A program made the translations under genes and the position numbers. 64,000 bases of DNA, from assembly GCA_023227825.1 (NCBI GenBank), contig JALOCJ010000011.1, positions 1-64,000 of the forward strand, written 5' to 3'. Under the pieces are notes generated by a model. That model made no database searches. It saw only the letters and a list, made by a program, of their open reading frames with translations, and was not told the DNA's origin. Below are positions 43,912 through 52,642 of the stretch, piece by piece (position 1 is the stretch's first letter; every line of letters begins with the position of its first letter). The DNA is from Candidatus Cloacimonas sp. (GTDB lineage Bacteria > Cloacimonadota > Cloacimonadia > Cloacimonadales > Cloacimonadaceae).

Positions 43912-44484
43912 ATGATTTTTGACCTTGTATATCGCAATCGGAGTTATCGCAGATTTTATGAAGAAAAAAGATTAACTCGCGCCCAATTGATTGAGCTGAT
44001 AAAAATAGCCAGATACATTCCCAGCGCGGGTAATTTGCAAAAATTGCGTTATTTCCTTATTTATGAGGAGGATAAATGCGACCTAATTTTTCCGCATTTG
44101 AAATGGGCAAGTTATTTAAAAACCTGGGATGGTCCTGTTAAAGGAGAAAGACCTTCTGCTTATATTATTATTTCAGCGCCTGTTAACAGCCCCAAGATGG
44201 TGGCAATTGATGCTGGAATTGCAGCTCAGACAATACTTTTAAGCGCTGTAGATAATGGTTTTGGTGGCTGTATGCTGGCTTCAGTAGATAAACAGGAAGT
44301 TCAAAATGCCTTTTCTCTGCCCGAAGAACTGGAAATAATGCTGGTTATTGCTTTGGGTTATCCCGCGGAAACAATTGTAGTACAAGATGTTATAGAACCC
44401 GATAAAATTGAATATTGGCGAGATGAAAAAGGCATTCATTATGTTCCGAAACGCAAAATCAGCGAATTGATTATCAACTATTAA
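43912..44484 (+). CDS. Nitroreductase-family FMN oxidoreductase
   Basis: A 190-aa flavoprotein of the nitroreductase fold. The start at 43912 (MIFDLVYRNRSYRRF) is fixed by an AGGAG 7 bp upstream and by the family's usual first helix. The FMN-phosphate binding Arg-rich RSYRRFYEE and IPSAGNLQKLRYF are present, followed by DAGIAAQTILLSAVDNGFGG, the conserved dimer/flavin helix. Physiological substrate unknown. The frame is open for 56 further upstream codons that are not protein-like. It is monocistronic as far as the sequence shows. Confidence 0.88.
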   Translation: MIFDLVYRNRSYRRFYEEKRLTRAQLIELIKIARYIPSAGNLQKLRYFLIYEEDKCDLIFPHLKWASYLKTWDGPVKGERPSAYIIISAPVNSPKMVAIDAGIAAQTILLSAVDNGFGGCMLASVDKQEVQNAFSLPEELEIMLVIALGYPAETIVVQDVIEPDKIEYWRDEKGIHYVPKRKISELIINY

Positions 44485-44647
44485 AGTTATGATGTGCTTC
44501 CCAAATAGGGTGATAAATTTCGCTTTGCTACAAAAAATAAAACTAACCTTATGCATTTCATCCTATTTATTTGCTAAAGTGGAAGTTGGAATTCCGAAAC
44601 ATTGTTAGAATTGACAAATAGCATTATGTTCAGATTTTGGCATTGAA

Positions 44648-45988
44648 ATGGAAAATGTAATAATCTATAGCGTTTATGAAATAACCCGGCAAGTGCGTCA
44701 GGTGATTGAATCATCCCTGCAGCCGGTGTTTGTAATGGGTGAAATTTCGGGTTTTATTCGGCATAGTTCAGGCCATATTTATTTCAACCTGAAGGATGAA
44801 AATGCCACCTTACGCTGCACTTTTTTTAAAGGAGCAAATGCAGCTTTAACTTTTCAACCCGCTGATGGTATGCAAGTTATCTGTTTCGGCAAGCTAACTG
44901 TTTACGAAAAAGGCGGTTACTATAATCTGAATGTGCAAAAGATGCAAGAGGCAGGACTGGGGCTTTTACAGCAAAAATTTGAACAGTTGAAAAAGAAACT
45001 GGAAAAAGAAGGACTTTTTGCGAAGGAACATAAAAAACCCATTCCCAAATATCCTGACCGTATTGGAATTATTACATCTCCAACAGGTGCGGCACTGCAG
45101 GATATAATAAACATCATAAAACGCCGCTATCCTGTGGAAATAATAGTTTATCCTGCGCTGGTTCAGGGCTCTGATGCCCCCTCACAAATTATTCAGGGTA
45201 TAAAATATTTTAATACAAATAAAGATGTTGATTTTATAATTATTACCCGTGGTGGTGGTTCTCAGGAAGATCTTTTCTGTTTTAACGATGAAGCTTTAGC
45301 CCGAGCTATTTACGCTTCTGCCCTTCCTGTAATTTCAGCAGTAGGCCATGAAATTGATTTTACGCTAGCTGATTTTGTAGCTGATTTGAGAGCTCCTACT
45401 CCTTCTGCTGCGGCAGAACTGGCTGTTCCCGATAAAAAAGAACTGCTAAACTTGCTTGTTTCGCTGAAAAAACGCCTTGATTTATCCGCCCAAAATAAAT
45501 ATGCTCGCAAAAGCACTCCCCTTTTTACTCTGCAACTGGAGCTGGCAAAATACCATCCGGAAAGTGTTTGGCAAGGTTTTCAACAGCGTTTTGATTTGGC
45601 AGAAATAGTTTTACAAAATGCGCTTAAACAACTTCCGGAAAAGCGGTTACAATTTGAAATGAAAGCTAACAGTATTATGCAACAACTAGATAGACGGATT
45701 GAACTCTGCCTGGCTAAGTCCAAAGCCGACTGTAATTTAACCTGGCATCAACTGAATGATAAAATTAATAACCAACTGCAATTAAAAATAAACCAACTGA
45801 ATTCCCTAAGTAAAAGTTTAGAACAACTTTCTCCTCGCCGCATTCAAAGTAAAGGTTGGATTATGGCTTTTAAAGAAGGTAAACTAATTAGTTCTATAAA
45901 ACAGGTCTCTGAAGGGGAACATCTAGCATTGGATTTTGCTGATGGTATTGCAGAAACCACTGTAAATAAGGTAGAAAAAAAAGAGTGA
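44648..45988 (+). CDS. xseA: Exodeoxyribonuclease VII large subunit
   Basis: The large subunit of the bidirectional single-strand exonuclease. The product is 446 aa. The N-terminal OB-fold (VFVMGEISGFIRHSSGHIYF) is followed by the catalytic domain with GIITSPTGAALQD, IITRGGGSQEDLFCF and SAVGHEIDFTLADFVADLRA. The C-terminus is a coiled-coil region. No xseB (small subunit) is seen beside it or elsewhere in the window. Its stop codon overlaps the GTG start of the next gene. Confidence 0.94.
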   Translation: MENVIIYSVYEITRQVRQVIESSLQPVFVMGEISGFIRHSSGHIYFNLKDENATLRCTFFKGANAALTFQPADGMQVICFGKLTVYEKGGYYNLNVQKMQEAGLGLLQQKFEQLKKKLEKEGLFAKEHKKPIPKYPDRIGIITSPTGAALQDIINIIKRRYPVEIIVYPALVQGSDAPSQIIQGIKYFNTNKDVDFIIITRGGGSQEDLFCFNDEALARAIYASALPVISAVGHEIDFTLADFVADLRAPTPSAAAELAVPDKKELLNLLVSLKKRLDLSAQNKYARKSTPLFTLQLELAKYHPESVWQGFQQRFDLAEIVLQNALKQLPEKRLQFEMKANSIMQQLDRRIELCLAKSKADCNLTWHQLNDKINNQLQLKINQLNSLSKSLEQLSPRRIQSKGWIMAFKEGKLISSIKQVSEGEHLALDFADGIAETTVNKVEKKE

Positions 45989-47433
45989 AAAAGAGTTTCT
46001 TTATCCTGTTCACCCTGTTATTTTTAAGAATAAATGCTGAAATCCGTTCCGTTTGGGTTCTACCCTGGGATATAACTACTGAAAAATCTATAGATGAAGT
46101 TATTGAAACAGCGGTTTCCTGCAACCAAAATGAACTTTTAGTGGAAGTTCGTTACCGCGCTGATGCTCTTTTTGATCCAGCCCAAGGTGCCTATCTTTAT
46201 CCTAATCCCGAACCGAAAAGTTATATCCTGGAAGACGCTGCTTTTGATCCTTTGGCTTATATTCTGAAAAAAGCTCATAGCAAAGGTCTGGCAGTTCAGG
46301 CCTGGGTAGTGGTTTTTAATGCAACTCCAACAGAACAAAGTTATATTCAGCAAAACTATATCTACAATAATCACAAGGACTGGATAACATACAATATCAA
46401 TGGTTCTCAGATGAATATTGACCACCAATCCGGCTATTTTATTGATCCTGGCATACCCGAAGTGCAGGAATATTTACTCAACATTTTGGGAAATCTGGCA
46501 GCCGGCTATCCGGAACTGGATGGAATTCATCTAGATTATATTCGTTACCCGGAAAGCGATTTAGGTTATCATCCTGTCTCCCTTGCCCGCTATAATGAAT
46601 ATTGCCAAAATAAAGCAGAAATAACTTATAACGAATGGCGGATTATGCAAATAAACACTTTTGTGGAAAATGCTTACTATCAACTGAAAGAAATTAATCC
46701 TGCTCTGCAATTAACAGCCGCCGTTTTTCCGGATATTGCCGAGGCAAATGTTGATTATGCTCAGGACTGGCAATCCTGGTTAAAAAAAGGTATTATTGAC
46801 TGTGTTTATCCTATGGCTTACGATGTCCAATATGCTAAATTTCAAAAACAACTGGCACAAATCAAACTGCCAGGAATTGAAGAAAAAATAGTAATCGGTT
46901 TACGTGCCTGGAATGGAAATGGAAATACTCTTGCAGTAGGAAAAGGAAATTCCTACAATGTAAAAGAAATAGCGAAGAAAATAGCCTTAGTGCGGAACTG
47001 TGGTTTTGCAGGTGTATCCTTATTCAACTATTCAGGACTGCAAAAAGGAAATGCTTTTGCTCAGCTGGCGCATTTAAGTTTTCCGGAAAAGAAAGAATAT
47101 CCCTTAGGTAAAGTTGCTGATAAAGTAACCGGTATAACTTCCCCGGAGCCAAATTATGCTGCGGAAGCCAAACTTATCCGCATAAACAATGAAATTATAA
47201 TGCAGCTAAAAATCCCCCAAGAAGGATTATGGAACTGGGAACTTTACAAAGATACATTGCTTGTCAGCAACCAACGCTTTTATCAGATAGGGGAAAATAG
47301 GGAGATATTAAATATCATCAATCCCCAATTATGTGCCAACCTTGAACCGGGACACTATACAGTTCATCTCTATCAGGAAAAATCTTCTTTCCAATATCTT
47401 ATTCCGGTAGAATTATTTACGCCCAATGAGTGA
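45985..47433 (+). CDS. Secreted glycoside hydrolase-like protein (GHL10 / YngK type)
   Basis: A 482-aa exported protein. The GTG start at 45985 overlaps the xseA TGA. A short signal peptide (MKKSFFILFTLLFLRINA) precedes a TIM-barrel with RSVWVLPWDITTEKSI, NELLVEVRYRADALF, DGIHLDYIRYP near residue 190 and DCVYPMAYDV near residue 275, the pattern of the glycosyl-hydrolase-like 10 (GHL10/DUF187) family. A beta-domain of about 90 residues forms the C-terminus. It likely acts on cell-wall or external polysaccharide, but the substrate is unknown. It overlaps the flippase gene by 8 bp. Confidence 0.86.
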   Translation: MKKSFFILFTLLFLRINAEIRSVWVLPWDITTEKSIDEVIETAVSCNQNELLVEVRYRADALFDPAQGAYLYPNPEPKSYILEDAAFDPLAYILKKAHSKGLAVQAWVVVFNATPTEQSYIQQNYIYNNHKDWITYNINGSQMNIDHQSGYFIDPGIPEVQEYLLNILGNLAAGYPELDGIHLDYIRYPESDLGYHPVSLARYNEYCQNKAEITYNEWRIMQINTFVENAYYQLKEINPALQLTAAVFPDIAEANVDYAQDWQSWLKKGIIDCVYPMAYDVQYAKFQKQLAQIKLPGIEEKIVIGLRAWNGNGNTLAVGKGNSYNVKEIAKKIALVRNCGFAGVSLFNYSGLQKGNAFAQLAHLSFPEKKEYPLGKVADKVTGITSPEPNYAAEAKLIRINNEIIMQLKIPQEGLWNWELYKDTLLVSNQRFYQIGENREILNIINPQLCANLEPGHYTVHLYQEKSSFQYLIPVELFTPNE

Positions 47434-48889
47434 ACTTCCTAAACAGGCAGGTATTCTTTCCGCTACGGAGTTTTTCCGTTTAGCAGTTAAAGCTGTAGTT
47501 GGAATCTCTTTAGCCCGTTTGCTTACTCCTGCCGAACTTGGCAGTTATCGTCAACTTTTCTTAATTTATACTACATTTTCTACTCTTCTGCTTTTAGGAA
47601 TTCCTCAAAGTATGCTCTATTTTCTTCCCAAGGCAGAAAACCCTGAAAAGCAAAATGCTTTAATATCGCGTTGTTTGAATATTATTTCTATGTTGGGTTT
47701 GGTTTTTGCCTTATGCCTGCTTATTTTCAGGGGAGTAATTGCGACCCTTTTTCATAATCCTGCCTTGGGAAAACTGCTGATAATTTATGCTCTATATCCG
47801 GCTTTTCTTTTCGTAACCCAGTTTTTCAGTTCAGTAATGCTGGGCTTGAAACAACCTCTGAAAGCAGCAACCTTTACTATTTTCTCAGTAACGGCGGATT
47901 TTATTCTAATTGTTGGTTCTGCCTTACTTACCCGGAATTTGAATATTATTGTTTGTGGCGTAATTATTTCTGCTTTTTTACAATGGCTCTATGCCCGGAT
48001 TTCTCTTTCCCAATTTAGAGCTAAGGGAACTTATTTTGATCTTAGTTCTTTTAAAGCTCTTATGAGTTATTCTTTACCTTTGGGTTTATCTTCTATAATT
48101 GGTATGCTGAGTGTTCAACTGGATAAACTAATGATTGCGGGATTTTTCACTCCGGAAAAGTATGCTGTGTTTTCCATAGGAGCTACAGAATTCCCTGTTG
48201 TAGGCATTTTATCCAACTCTATAACTTCAGTGTTGTTGCCTCATTTAAGCTCCAGTGATCCTGAAAAGATGGGTGTTTTATATAGTGGAGCAGTCCGTAA
48301 AAATACTATTTTAGTATTTCCCTTGATGGCTTTATGCTATATTTTTGCTGAACCTGCAATTACTCTAATTTATGGAAAACTCTATACCGAGTCCGCTATT
48401 TATTTTAAAATTTATCTCTTTTTACTGCCTTTACGCATTGCTACTTATGGAATTCTGTTTCAGGCGTTTGGGAAAACCCGCGTTGTTATGTATAATTCTT
48501 TGTTTCTGCTCATTTCCAACGCTATTTTAAACTATCTTTTAATAATTAAATTCGGAATGAAAGGTGCTGCAATGGCAACGGTTATTGTAACCTGGCTATC
48601 GGTAATTATTTATCTTATTCTGATTGCCAAGGTTTTAAAGTTGAATTTAAGAGCGTTTTTCCCGCTGGGGAAAATAGCTAAAAATGCTATTTTAACAATT
48701 ATTTGTGCTTTTTTCTGTATGCTGATAATAAAACTGGGAAAAAGCACAATCCCTTTTATGCTTGCAGGAGGTGTTGTTTTTATGATTGCTTATCTATTTT
48801 TAGGCAAAAAAACAGGTGTAATTCTTGATTATGATATTCAGCTGTTAAAAGGGATTTTTACTGATACTTTCAACAGGTTAAAAAAATGA
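47426..48889 (+). CDS. Polysaccharide flippase (MOP/Wzx-like)
   Basis: A 487-aa integral membrane protein with about 12-14 hydrophobic helices. The N-terminus (SATEFFRLAVKAVVGISLAR followed by LLTPAELGSYRQ) has the pattern of polysaccharide biosynthesis exporters of the Wzx/RfbX group. These move lipid-linked oligosaccharides across the inner membrane. It leads a tight gene set (4-bp overlap with the methyltransferase, then glycosyltransferases), so it probably exports a surface glycan made by those enzymes. The final residues are basic (FTDTFNRLKK). Confidence 0.88.
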   Translation: MSELPKQAGILSATEFFRLAVKAVVGISLARLLTPAELGSYRQLFLIYTTFSTLLLLGIPQSMLYFLPKAENPEKQNALISRCLNIISMLGLVFALCLLIFRGVIATLFHNPALGKLLIIYALYPAFLFVTQFFSSVMLGLKQPLKAATFTIFSVTADFILIVGSALLTRNLNIIVCGVIISAFLQWLYARISLSQFRAKGTYFDLSSFKALMSYSLPLGLSSIIGMLSVQLDKLMIAGFFTPEKYAVFSIGATEFPVVGILSNSITSVLLPHLSSSDPEKMGVLYSGAVRKNTILVFPLMALCYIFAEPAITLIYGKLYTESAIYFKIYLFLLPLRIATYGILFQAFGKTRVVMYNSLFLLISNAILNYLLIIKFGMKGAAMATVIVTWLSVIIYLILIAKVLKLNLRAFFPLGKIAKNAILTIICAFFCMLIIKLGKSTIPFMLAGGVVFMIAYLFLGKKTGVILDYDIQLLKGIFTDTFNRLKK

Positions 48890-49638
48890 ACTACTTAGCT
48901 GAATCCACCTGGGAAAATTACGATTCCGCACATCAAGCGGATTTAAGAATTGCCAAACTTCTTGCCTTTCTTCCTTCCGATGTGGAGACCATTTTGGATG
49001 CAGGTTGCGGAAATGGCATTATTACAAACAAACTTATTGCTAAATATCAAGTTACCGGTTTAGATATTTCGCCCGCAGCTTTAAAGTATTTACAGTGTCC
49101 TGTTGTTCAAGCTTCAGTTACAGAAATTCCTTTCCCCGCTAAAAGTTTTGATGCTGTAATCTGTAATGAGGTTTTGGAACACTTGGATAATGCTGCCTTA
49201 CAGAAAGCTGTTCAAGAACTTAAACGCGTAGCCGCTAAATATATAATAATTAGTGTTCCCCATCAAGAACAGCTGGAAAAACTTTATTACCGCTGTGCCA
49301 ATTGTGGATTTACTGAACATGTTTACGGGCACTTACAATCATTTTCGGAAGATACATTGGTCTCTTATCTGGCTCCAGAATTTTATCTGAAAAATAGAGA
49401 TGTCTTTGGTCCTTTGAATCGTGATTTTAAACCCCTTTTGCTTAAAATAAGACAACGCTGGTTAAAGCAATGGTCTAATCCCGGAAGCGGTGCTAAATGT
49501 TCCAGGTGTCAGCAGGAAAAGTTTGAAATAAAAAAGACCATACTCTCCAAAGGAATTAACTCGTTGAATGTATTATTAGAGCGTAAGCGTCCTTATTGGT
49601 TTATGGGTTTATTTATTAAAAAAGCGGCAGAACTATGA
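48886..49638 (+). CDS. Class I SAM-dependent methyltransferase
   Basis: A 250-aa enzyme. Motif I reads ILDAGCGNGIITNKL near residue 37, and FDAVICNEVLEHLDN near 89 is the usual ubiquinone/UbiE-type post-motif block. The C-terminal half carries two CxxC pairs (CANCGF near 143 and CSRCQQ near 205) that could bind a metal; these are unusual for the family. Lying in a flippase and glycosyltransferase cluster, it probably modifies a sugar or lipid-linked glycan. It overlaps its neighbours by 4 bp on each side. Confidence 0.87.
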   Translation: MNYLAESTWENYDSAHQADLRIAKLLAFLPSDVETILDAGCGNGIITNKLIAKYQVTGLDISPAALKYLQCPVVQASVTEIPFPAKSFDAVICNEVLEHLDNAALQKAVQELKRVAAKYIIISVPHQEQLEKLYYRCANCGFTEHVYGHLQSFSEDTLVSYLAPEFYLKNRDVFGPLNRDFKPLLLKIRQRWLKQWSNPGSGAKCSRCQQEKFEIKKTILSKGINSLNVLLERKRPYWFMGLFIKKAAEL

Positions 49639-50903
49639 AGAATGTGCTTTTAATTTTCTATCATTTCCCTCCCACAGGGGGTTCTGGAGTGCAAAGAGGT
49701 CTGAAATTTGCCAAATATTTACCGGAATTTGGTTTCAGACCGGTTATTCTTTGTGCTGATTATCGTTTTTTAAAACAGCCCAGGGATTTTACATTGCTTT
49801 CGGAACTGCCCCGGAACACGAAAATTTACCGCACTTTCACTTTGGATATTAACTGGTTTTATAAACTGCTTTGGGGTTTAAAACTAAACAAAGTCGTCAC
49901 TTTCCTGCAAAGAAATGTTTTAATTCCGGATGGTGAAATTCTTTGGTTACCCTTTGCTCTGCCTAAACTAAAGAAAATTATGGCTGCTAACAAGATCAAT
50001 CAAGTTTTTGTTTCAGTTCCGCCTTTTTCTCTTATTTTTTTAGCCCGATACCTGAAAAAGCATTATCAGTTAAAGGTCTGTCTGGATTTTAGAGACCCCT
50101 GGAGTTTCGGTATTGGGAGAAAATATCTCCATCCCCCTAAATGGATAACAACTTTAGAAAATAAATGGGAAAAAGAAATAATAACACAATCTGATTCAAT
50201 AATCAGTGTATGCTCATCTATGGTTGAGGATTTTAAGCGTCTTTACCCTTTTGTAGCAAAAAATAAATTTGTTTGTATTACGAATGGTTATGATGAGAAA
50301 GATTTTCCCGTTTCATTTCCTCCTATAAAGAATGCCAAATTTACCATTATTTATACCGGCAGTTTTTACGATGCTCGCCAGCCAGATATTCTCTGGAAAG
50401 CACTAAAAGAACTTATTGAACACGGTAATATAAAGCCCGATAAAATAACTGTAGAAATATATGGAAAGAATACCAGCAGTTTCGTCTTGGGAAATTATGT
50501 AAACGATGCAGCCATCAATAAAATTGTGCATTTCTTCGGTTATGTTGATCATTCAAACAGTATTAAACTTCTTGGCAAAGCAGATACTTTATTACTATTT
50601 TCCAATTCTGGAGAAGCTCAAAGAGCAATTGTAACAGCAAAGGTTTTTGAATATATGCGTAGCGGAAAACCGATTCTGGCTATAATAGATCCCTCAGGTG
50701 CTGCAGCAGAAATACTTAAACCAGGGAAAACTGGTTTTATAGCTGATTCATCTTCCTTAAATTCAGTGAAGGAAACTATCCTGAATATTTACCATTTGTG
50801 GGAAGAAGATAAGCTGCAAACGGAACCGAACTGGAATTATATCCAGCAATTTGAACGCAAAACTCTTACGGCTAAGCTGGCAGAGGTTTTTTCCTCTTTA
50901 TAA
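49635..50903 (+). CDS. Glycosyltransferase, GT4-like
   Basis: A 422-aa GT-B-fold enzyme. The N-terminal domain starts NVLLIFYHFPPTGGSGVQRG, typical of GT4-family glycan transferases with a Gly-rich loop. DFRDPWSFG lies near residue 150. The nucleotide-sugar part has IIYTGSFYDARQPD near 235 and the late EYMRSGKPILAIIDPSGAAAEIL near 335. Donor and acceptor are unknown. It is cytoplasmic or membrane-associated and coexpressed with the flippase (4-bp overlap with the upstream methyltransferase, 2 bp before the next gene). Confidence 0.88.
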   Translation: MKNVLLIFYHFPPTGGSGVQRGLKFAKYLPEFGFRPVILCADYRFLKQPRDFTLLSELPRNTKIYRTFTLDINWFYKLLWGLKLNKVVTFLQRNVLIPDGEILWLPFALPKLKKIMAANKINQVFVSVPPFSLIFLARYLKKHYQLKVCLDFRDPWSFGIGRKYLHPPKWITTLENKWEKEIITQSDSIISVCSSMVEDFKRLYPFVAKNKFVCITNGYDEKDFPVSFPPIKNAKFTIIYTGSFYDARQPDILWKALKELIEHGNIKPDKITVEIYGKNTSSFVLGNYVNDAAINKIVHFFGYVDHSNSIKLLGKADTLLLFSNSGEAQRAIVTAKVFEYMRSGKPILAIIDPSGAAAEILKPGKTGFIADSSSLNSVKETILNIYHLWEEDKLQTEPNWNYIQQFERKTLTAKLAEVFSSL

Positions 50904-50905
50904 CA

Positions 50906-52075
50906 ATGAAGGTTTTAATTATCCCTTCCTGGTATCCCTATCCGCAAAAACCCAACGCAGGAAGATTCTTTCTTGACCAGGCAATTGCTCTATCTAAAAA
51001 TAGCAATTATGAATACGCAATCCTGAATTGGGGTCAGTATGAATTTCAATTGCAAATAAGACATCCTTTTGTGGCTATCGCTAAGATTTTTAATTATCTA
51101 ACTGCCAAAACAGGAACCCGAAATATAGCTCCCAACCTGAAAGAGATTAAAATTCCTCATTTAACCTGGACCAGCAGGTTATTTTATGGAAATATAAGAG
51201 CATTAGTTAAAAAATTAAGGTCGCTTCCCAAACCTGATATTATTCATAGTTATGTAACTTTCCCGGCAGGATTTCTTGCTTTTCGCTTAGCGGAAAAATG
51301 GAAAATACCCTATATCATTAGTGAACATAGCGGACCTTTTCCTTTTCCGGAATACATTAGCGGGAATAAGGTCTCCTCCAAAATCACTTTACCCTTACTC
51401 AATGCGTCTGCTGTTTTGGCTGTAAGCAGATTTCTCCAGTCCCAAATTCTTTCTTCCTGTTCCGTTCAAAGCATTGTAATCCCCAATTTAGTGGACACTG
51501 AATTTTACCAACCAGCTGCTGTTGCAGAACCGAGAAAGCGCTTTTCTTTCTTTTCTTTAAGCATCTTAACTTATACCAAAGGAGTTATGGATTTGGTAGA
51601 GGCATTTGGCATTGCAGTTCAAAAGGGCTTGAATGCTGATTTATTTATTGGTGGAGATGGCTATTTAAAACATAAAATCAAGCATAAAATAATTACTTCA
51701 CACCTGGAACATAGAATTCATCTTCTGGGCTTTCTTAATCCGCAGCAGGCATTGGAACAATATCAAAAGTGCGATTGTTACATTCTACCCAGCCATATTG
51801 AATCCTTCAGTTTGGTTCTTTTGGAGGCAATGGCTTGCGGAAAACCAACTTTAGCAACTGATTGCGGTGGTCCTAAGGATATTGTTACTCCGGAAACAGG
51901 CGTTCTTATCCCTCCCCAAAATCCGGTTTTGATGGCAGAAGCAATGCTGAAAATGAAAGAAAATATGCCCAACTATTCTGCTGAACGCATCAGAGAAATA
52001 TGCATTAAGAACTATTCCCCGGCTGTCATCTGCAATAAAATAACTGCTGTTTATCAAAATATTCTGCAAAAGTAG
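50906..52075 (+). CDS. Glycosyltransferase family 4 protein
   Basis: A 389-aa GT-B enzyme. It opens MKVLIIPSWYPYPQKPNAG, followed by IIHSYVTFPAGF and YIISEHSG. The C-terminal domain shows IGGDGYLKHKI and the E-x7-E motif ESFSLVLLEAMACGKP (near residue 297), with a GGPKDIV acceptor-loop sequence. It is the last gene of the envelope-glycan set and ends 54 bp before the tRNA-Phe gene, which is on the other strand. The sugar transferred cannot be inferred. Confidence 0.9.
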   Translation: MKVLIIPSWYPYPQKPNAGRFFLDQAIALSKNSNYEYAILNWGQYEFQLQIRHPFVAIAKIFNYLTAKTGTRNIAPNLKEIKIPHLTWTSRLFYGNIRALVKKLRSLPKPDIIHSYVTFPAGFLAFRLAEKWKIPYIISEHSGPFPFPEYISGNKVSSKITLPLLNASAVLAVSRFLQSQILSSCSVQSIVIPNLVDTEFYQPAAVAEPRKRFSFFSLSILTYTKGVMDLVEAFGIAVQKGLNADLFIGGDGYLKHKIKHKIITSHLEHRIHLLGFLNPQQALEQYQKCDCYILPSHIESFSLVLLEAMACGKPTLATDCGGPKDIVTPETGVLIPPQNPVLMAEAMLKMKENMPNYSAERIREICIKNYSPAVICNKITAVYQNILQK

Positions 52076-52128
52076 CCCTCTTTTCCTCTCTTGTAATATA
52101 CAACCAAATAATTTAGCTGAGAAAAAAA

Positions 52129-52204
52129 TGGTGGCGAAACCCAGAATCGAACTGGGGACACAAGGCTTTTCAGGCCTCTGCTCTACCGACTGAGCTATCT
52201 CGCC
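52129..52204 (-). tRNA. tRNA-Phe (anticodon GAA)
   Basis: A complete cloverleaf read on the minus strand, 76 nt with the 3' CCA encoded. Acceptor GGCGAGA pairs with TTTCGCC (one G-T). The D-arm is GCTC...GAGC. The anticodon stem GAGGC/GCCTT encloses the loop CTGAAAA with anticodon GAA. The T-arm is CCCAG TTCGATT CTGGG. It stands alone between the glycosyltransferase gene and the repeat region. A -10-like TATAAT lies upstream at 52225-52230. Confidence 0.97.
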
Positions 52205-52224
52205 ACGCTTTTGAACTTTCCTAA

Positions 52225-52253
52225 ATTATACCCTTTTTCTGTCAAGCCCAAAA
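52225..52253 (-). promoter_or_regulatory. Putative sigma-70-type promoter for tRNA-Phe
   Basis: On the minus strand a perfect TATAAT (52225-52230) lies 20 bp before the tRNA 5' end. A TTTTGG hexamer (52248-52253) sits 17 bp further upstream as a possible -35. TTGACA is also present but only 9 bp from the TATAAT, too close for a normal spacer. The call rests mainly on the perfect -10 and its distance to the tRNA. Confidence 0.45.
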
Positions 52254-52284
52254 TGTTATTGCTTGCTAACTGTATTATATTTAA

Positions 52285-52374
52285 AGGGGTTTACGCACCC
52301 ATCGCGATCATTGTGTTGCCCTAAAGGGCTTTTAAGTATCTCAACCCTCTCAACTTTCTCAACCCTCAAAACCT
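52285..52374. repeat. Compound element with 9-bp-period array (copy 2)
   Basis: Same order of parts as at 16970: a GGGG...CCC inverted word, TTGTGTTGCCC (followed by a small AAAGGGC complement that can pair with GCCCT), then three 9-bp units TCAACCCTC, TCAACTTTC and TCAACCCTC at 52341-52367 and an AAAACCT end. It lies in the 438-bp gap between tRNA-Phe and the M6 protease gene. That gap otherwise holds only the tRNA promoter and the palindrome at 52516. Confidence 0.8.
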
Positions 52375-52515
52375 TATTTTCTCTTAAGTTTTTACCTTTT
52401 CTGTATTTTCAATTTAGAAAATATATAAGGGGTTTTGGAGCATTGTTTTTTCCGGAAATGATTATCAGGCAACCTGTTATAAAGCCATAATCCTTTCCGG
52501 TATAACCCTCATATC

Positions 52516-52561
52516 ATTCCCTTATCATTCCCATATCGCGATATGGGAATGATAAGGGAAT
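52516..52561. repeat. Perfect 46-bp palindrome made of 11-bp units (locus E)
   Basis: Arms of 23 bp are exact reverse complements with no loop (centre ATATCG|CGATAT). Each arm consists of two tandem 11-bp units, ATCATTCCCTT and ATCATTCCCAT in the left arm. It is 82 bp beyond the stop codon of the M6 protease gene (52643) and could be a cruciform in DNA or a long hairpin in RNA. This is the most regular of the 11-bp loci. Confidence 0.95.
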
Positions 52562-52642
52562 TTATTACTGCGTATAGCGTTAGAAATTAAGCAAGGAACA
52601 ATAAGATGTTATCCCCCAAAAGGCAATTGCAGAAAAAACAAA

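Noticed and set aside
44600..44640. Promoter with TTGACA just before xseA
   Set aside because: No recognisable -10 at the correct spacing, and the distance to the start codon is too short to be convincing.
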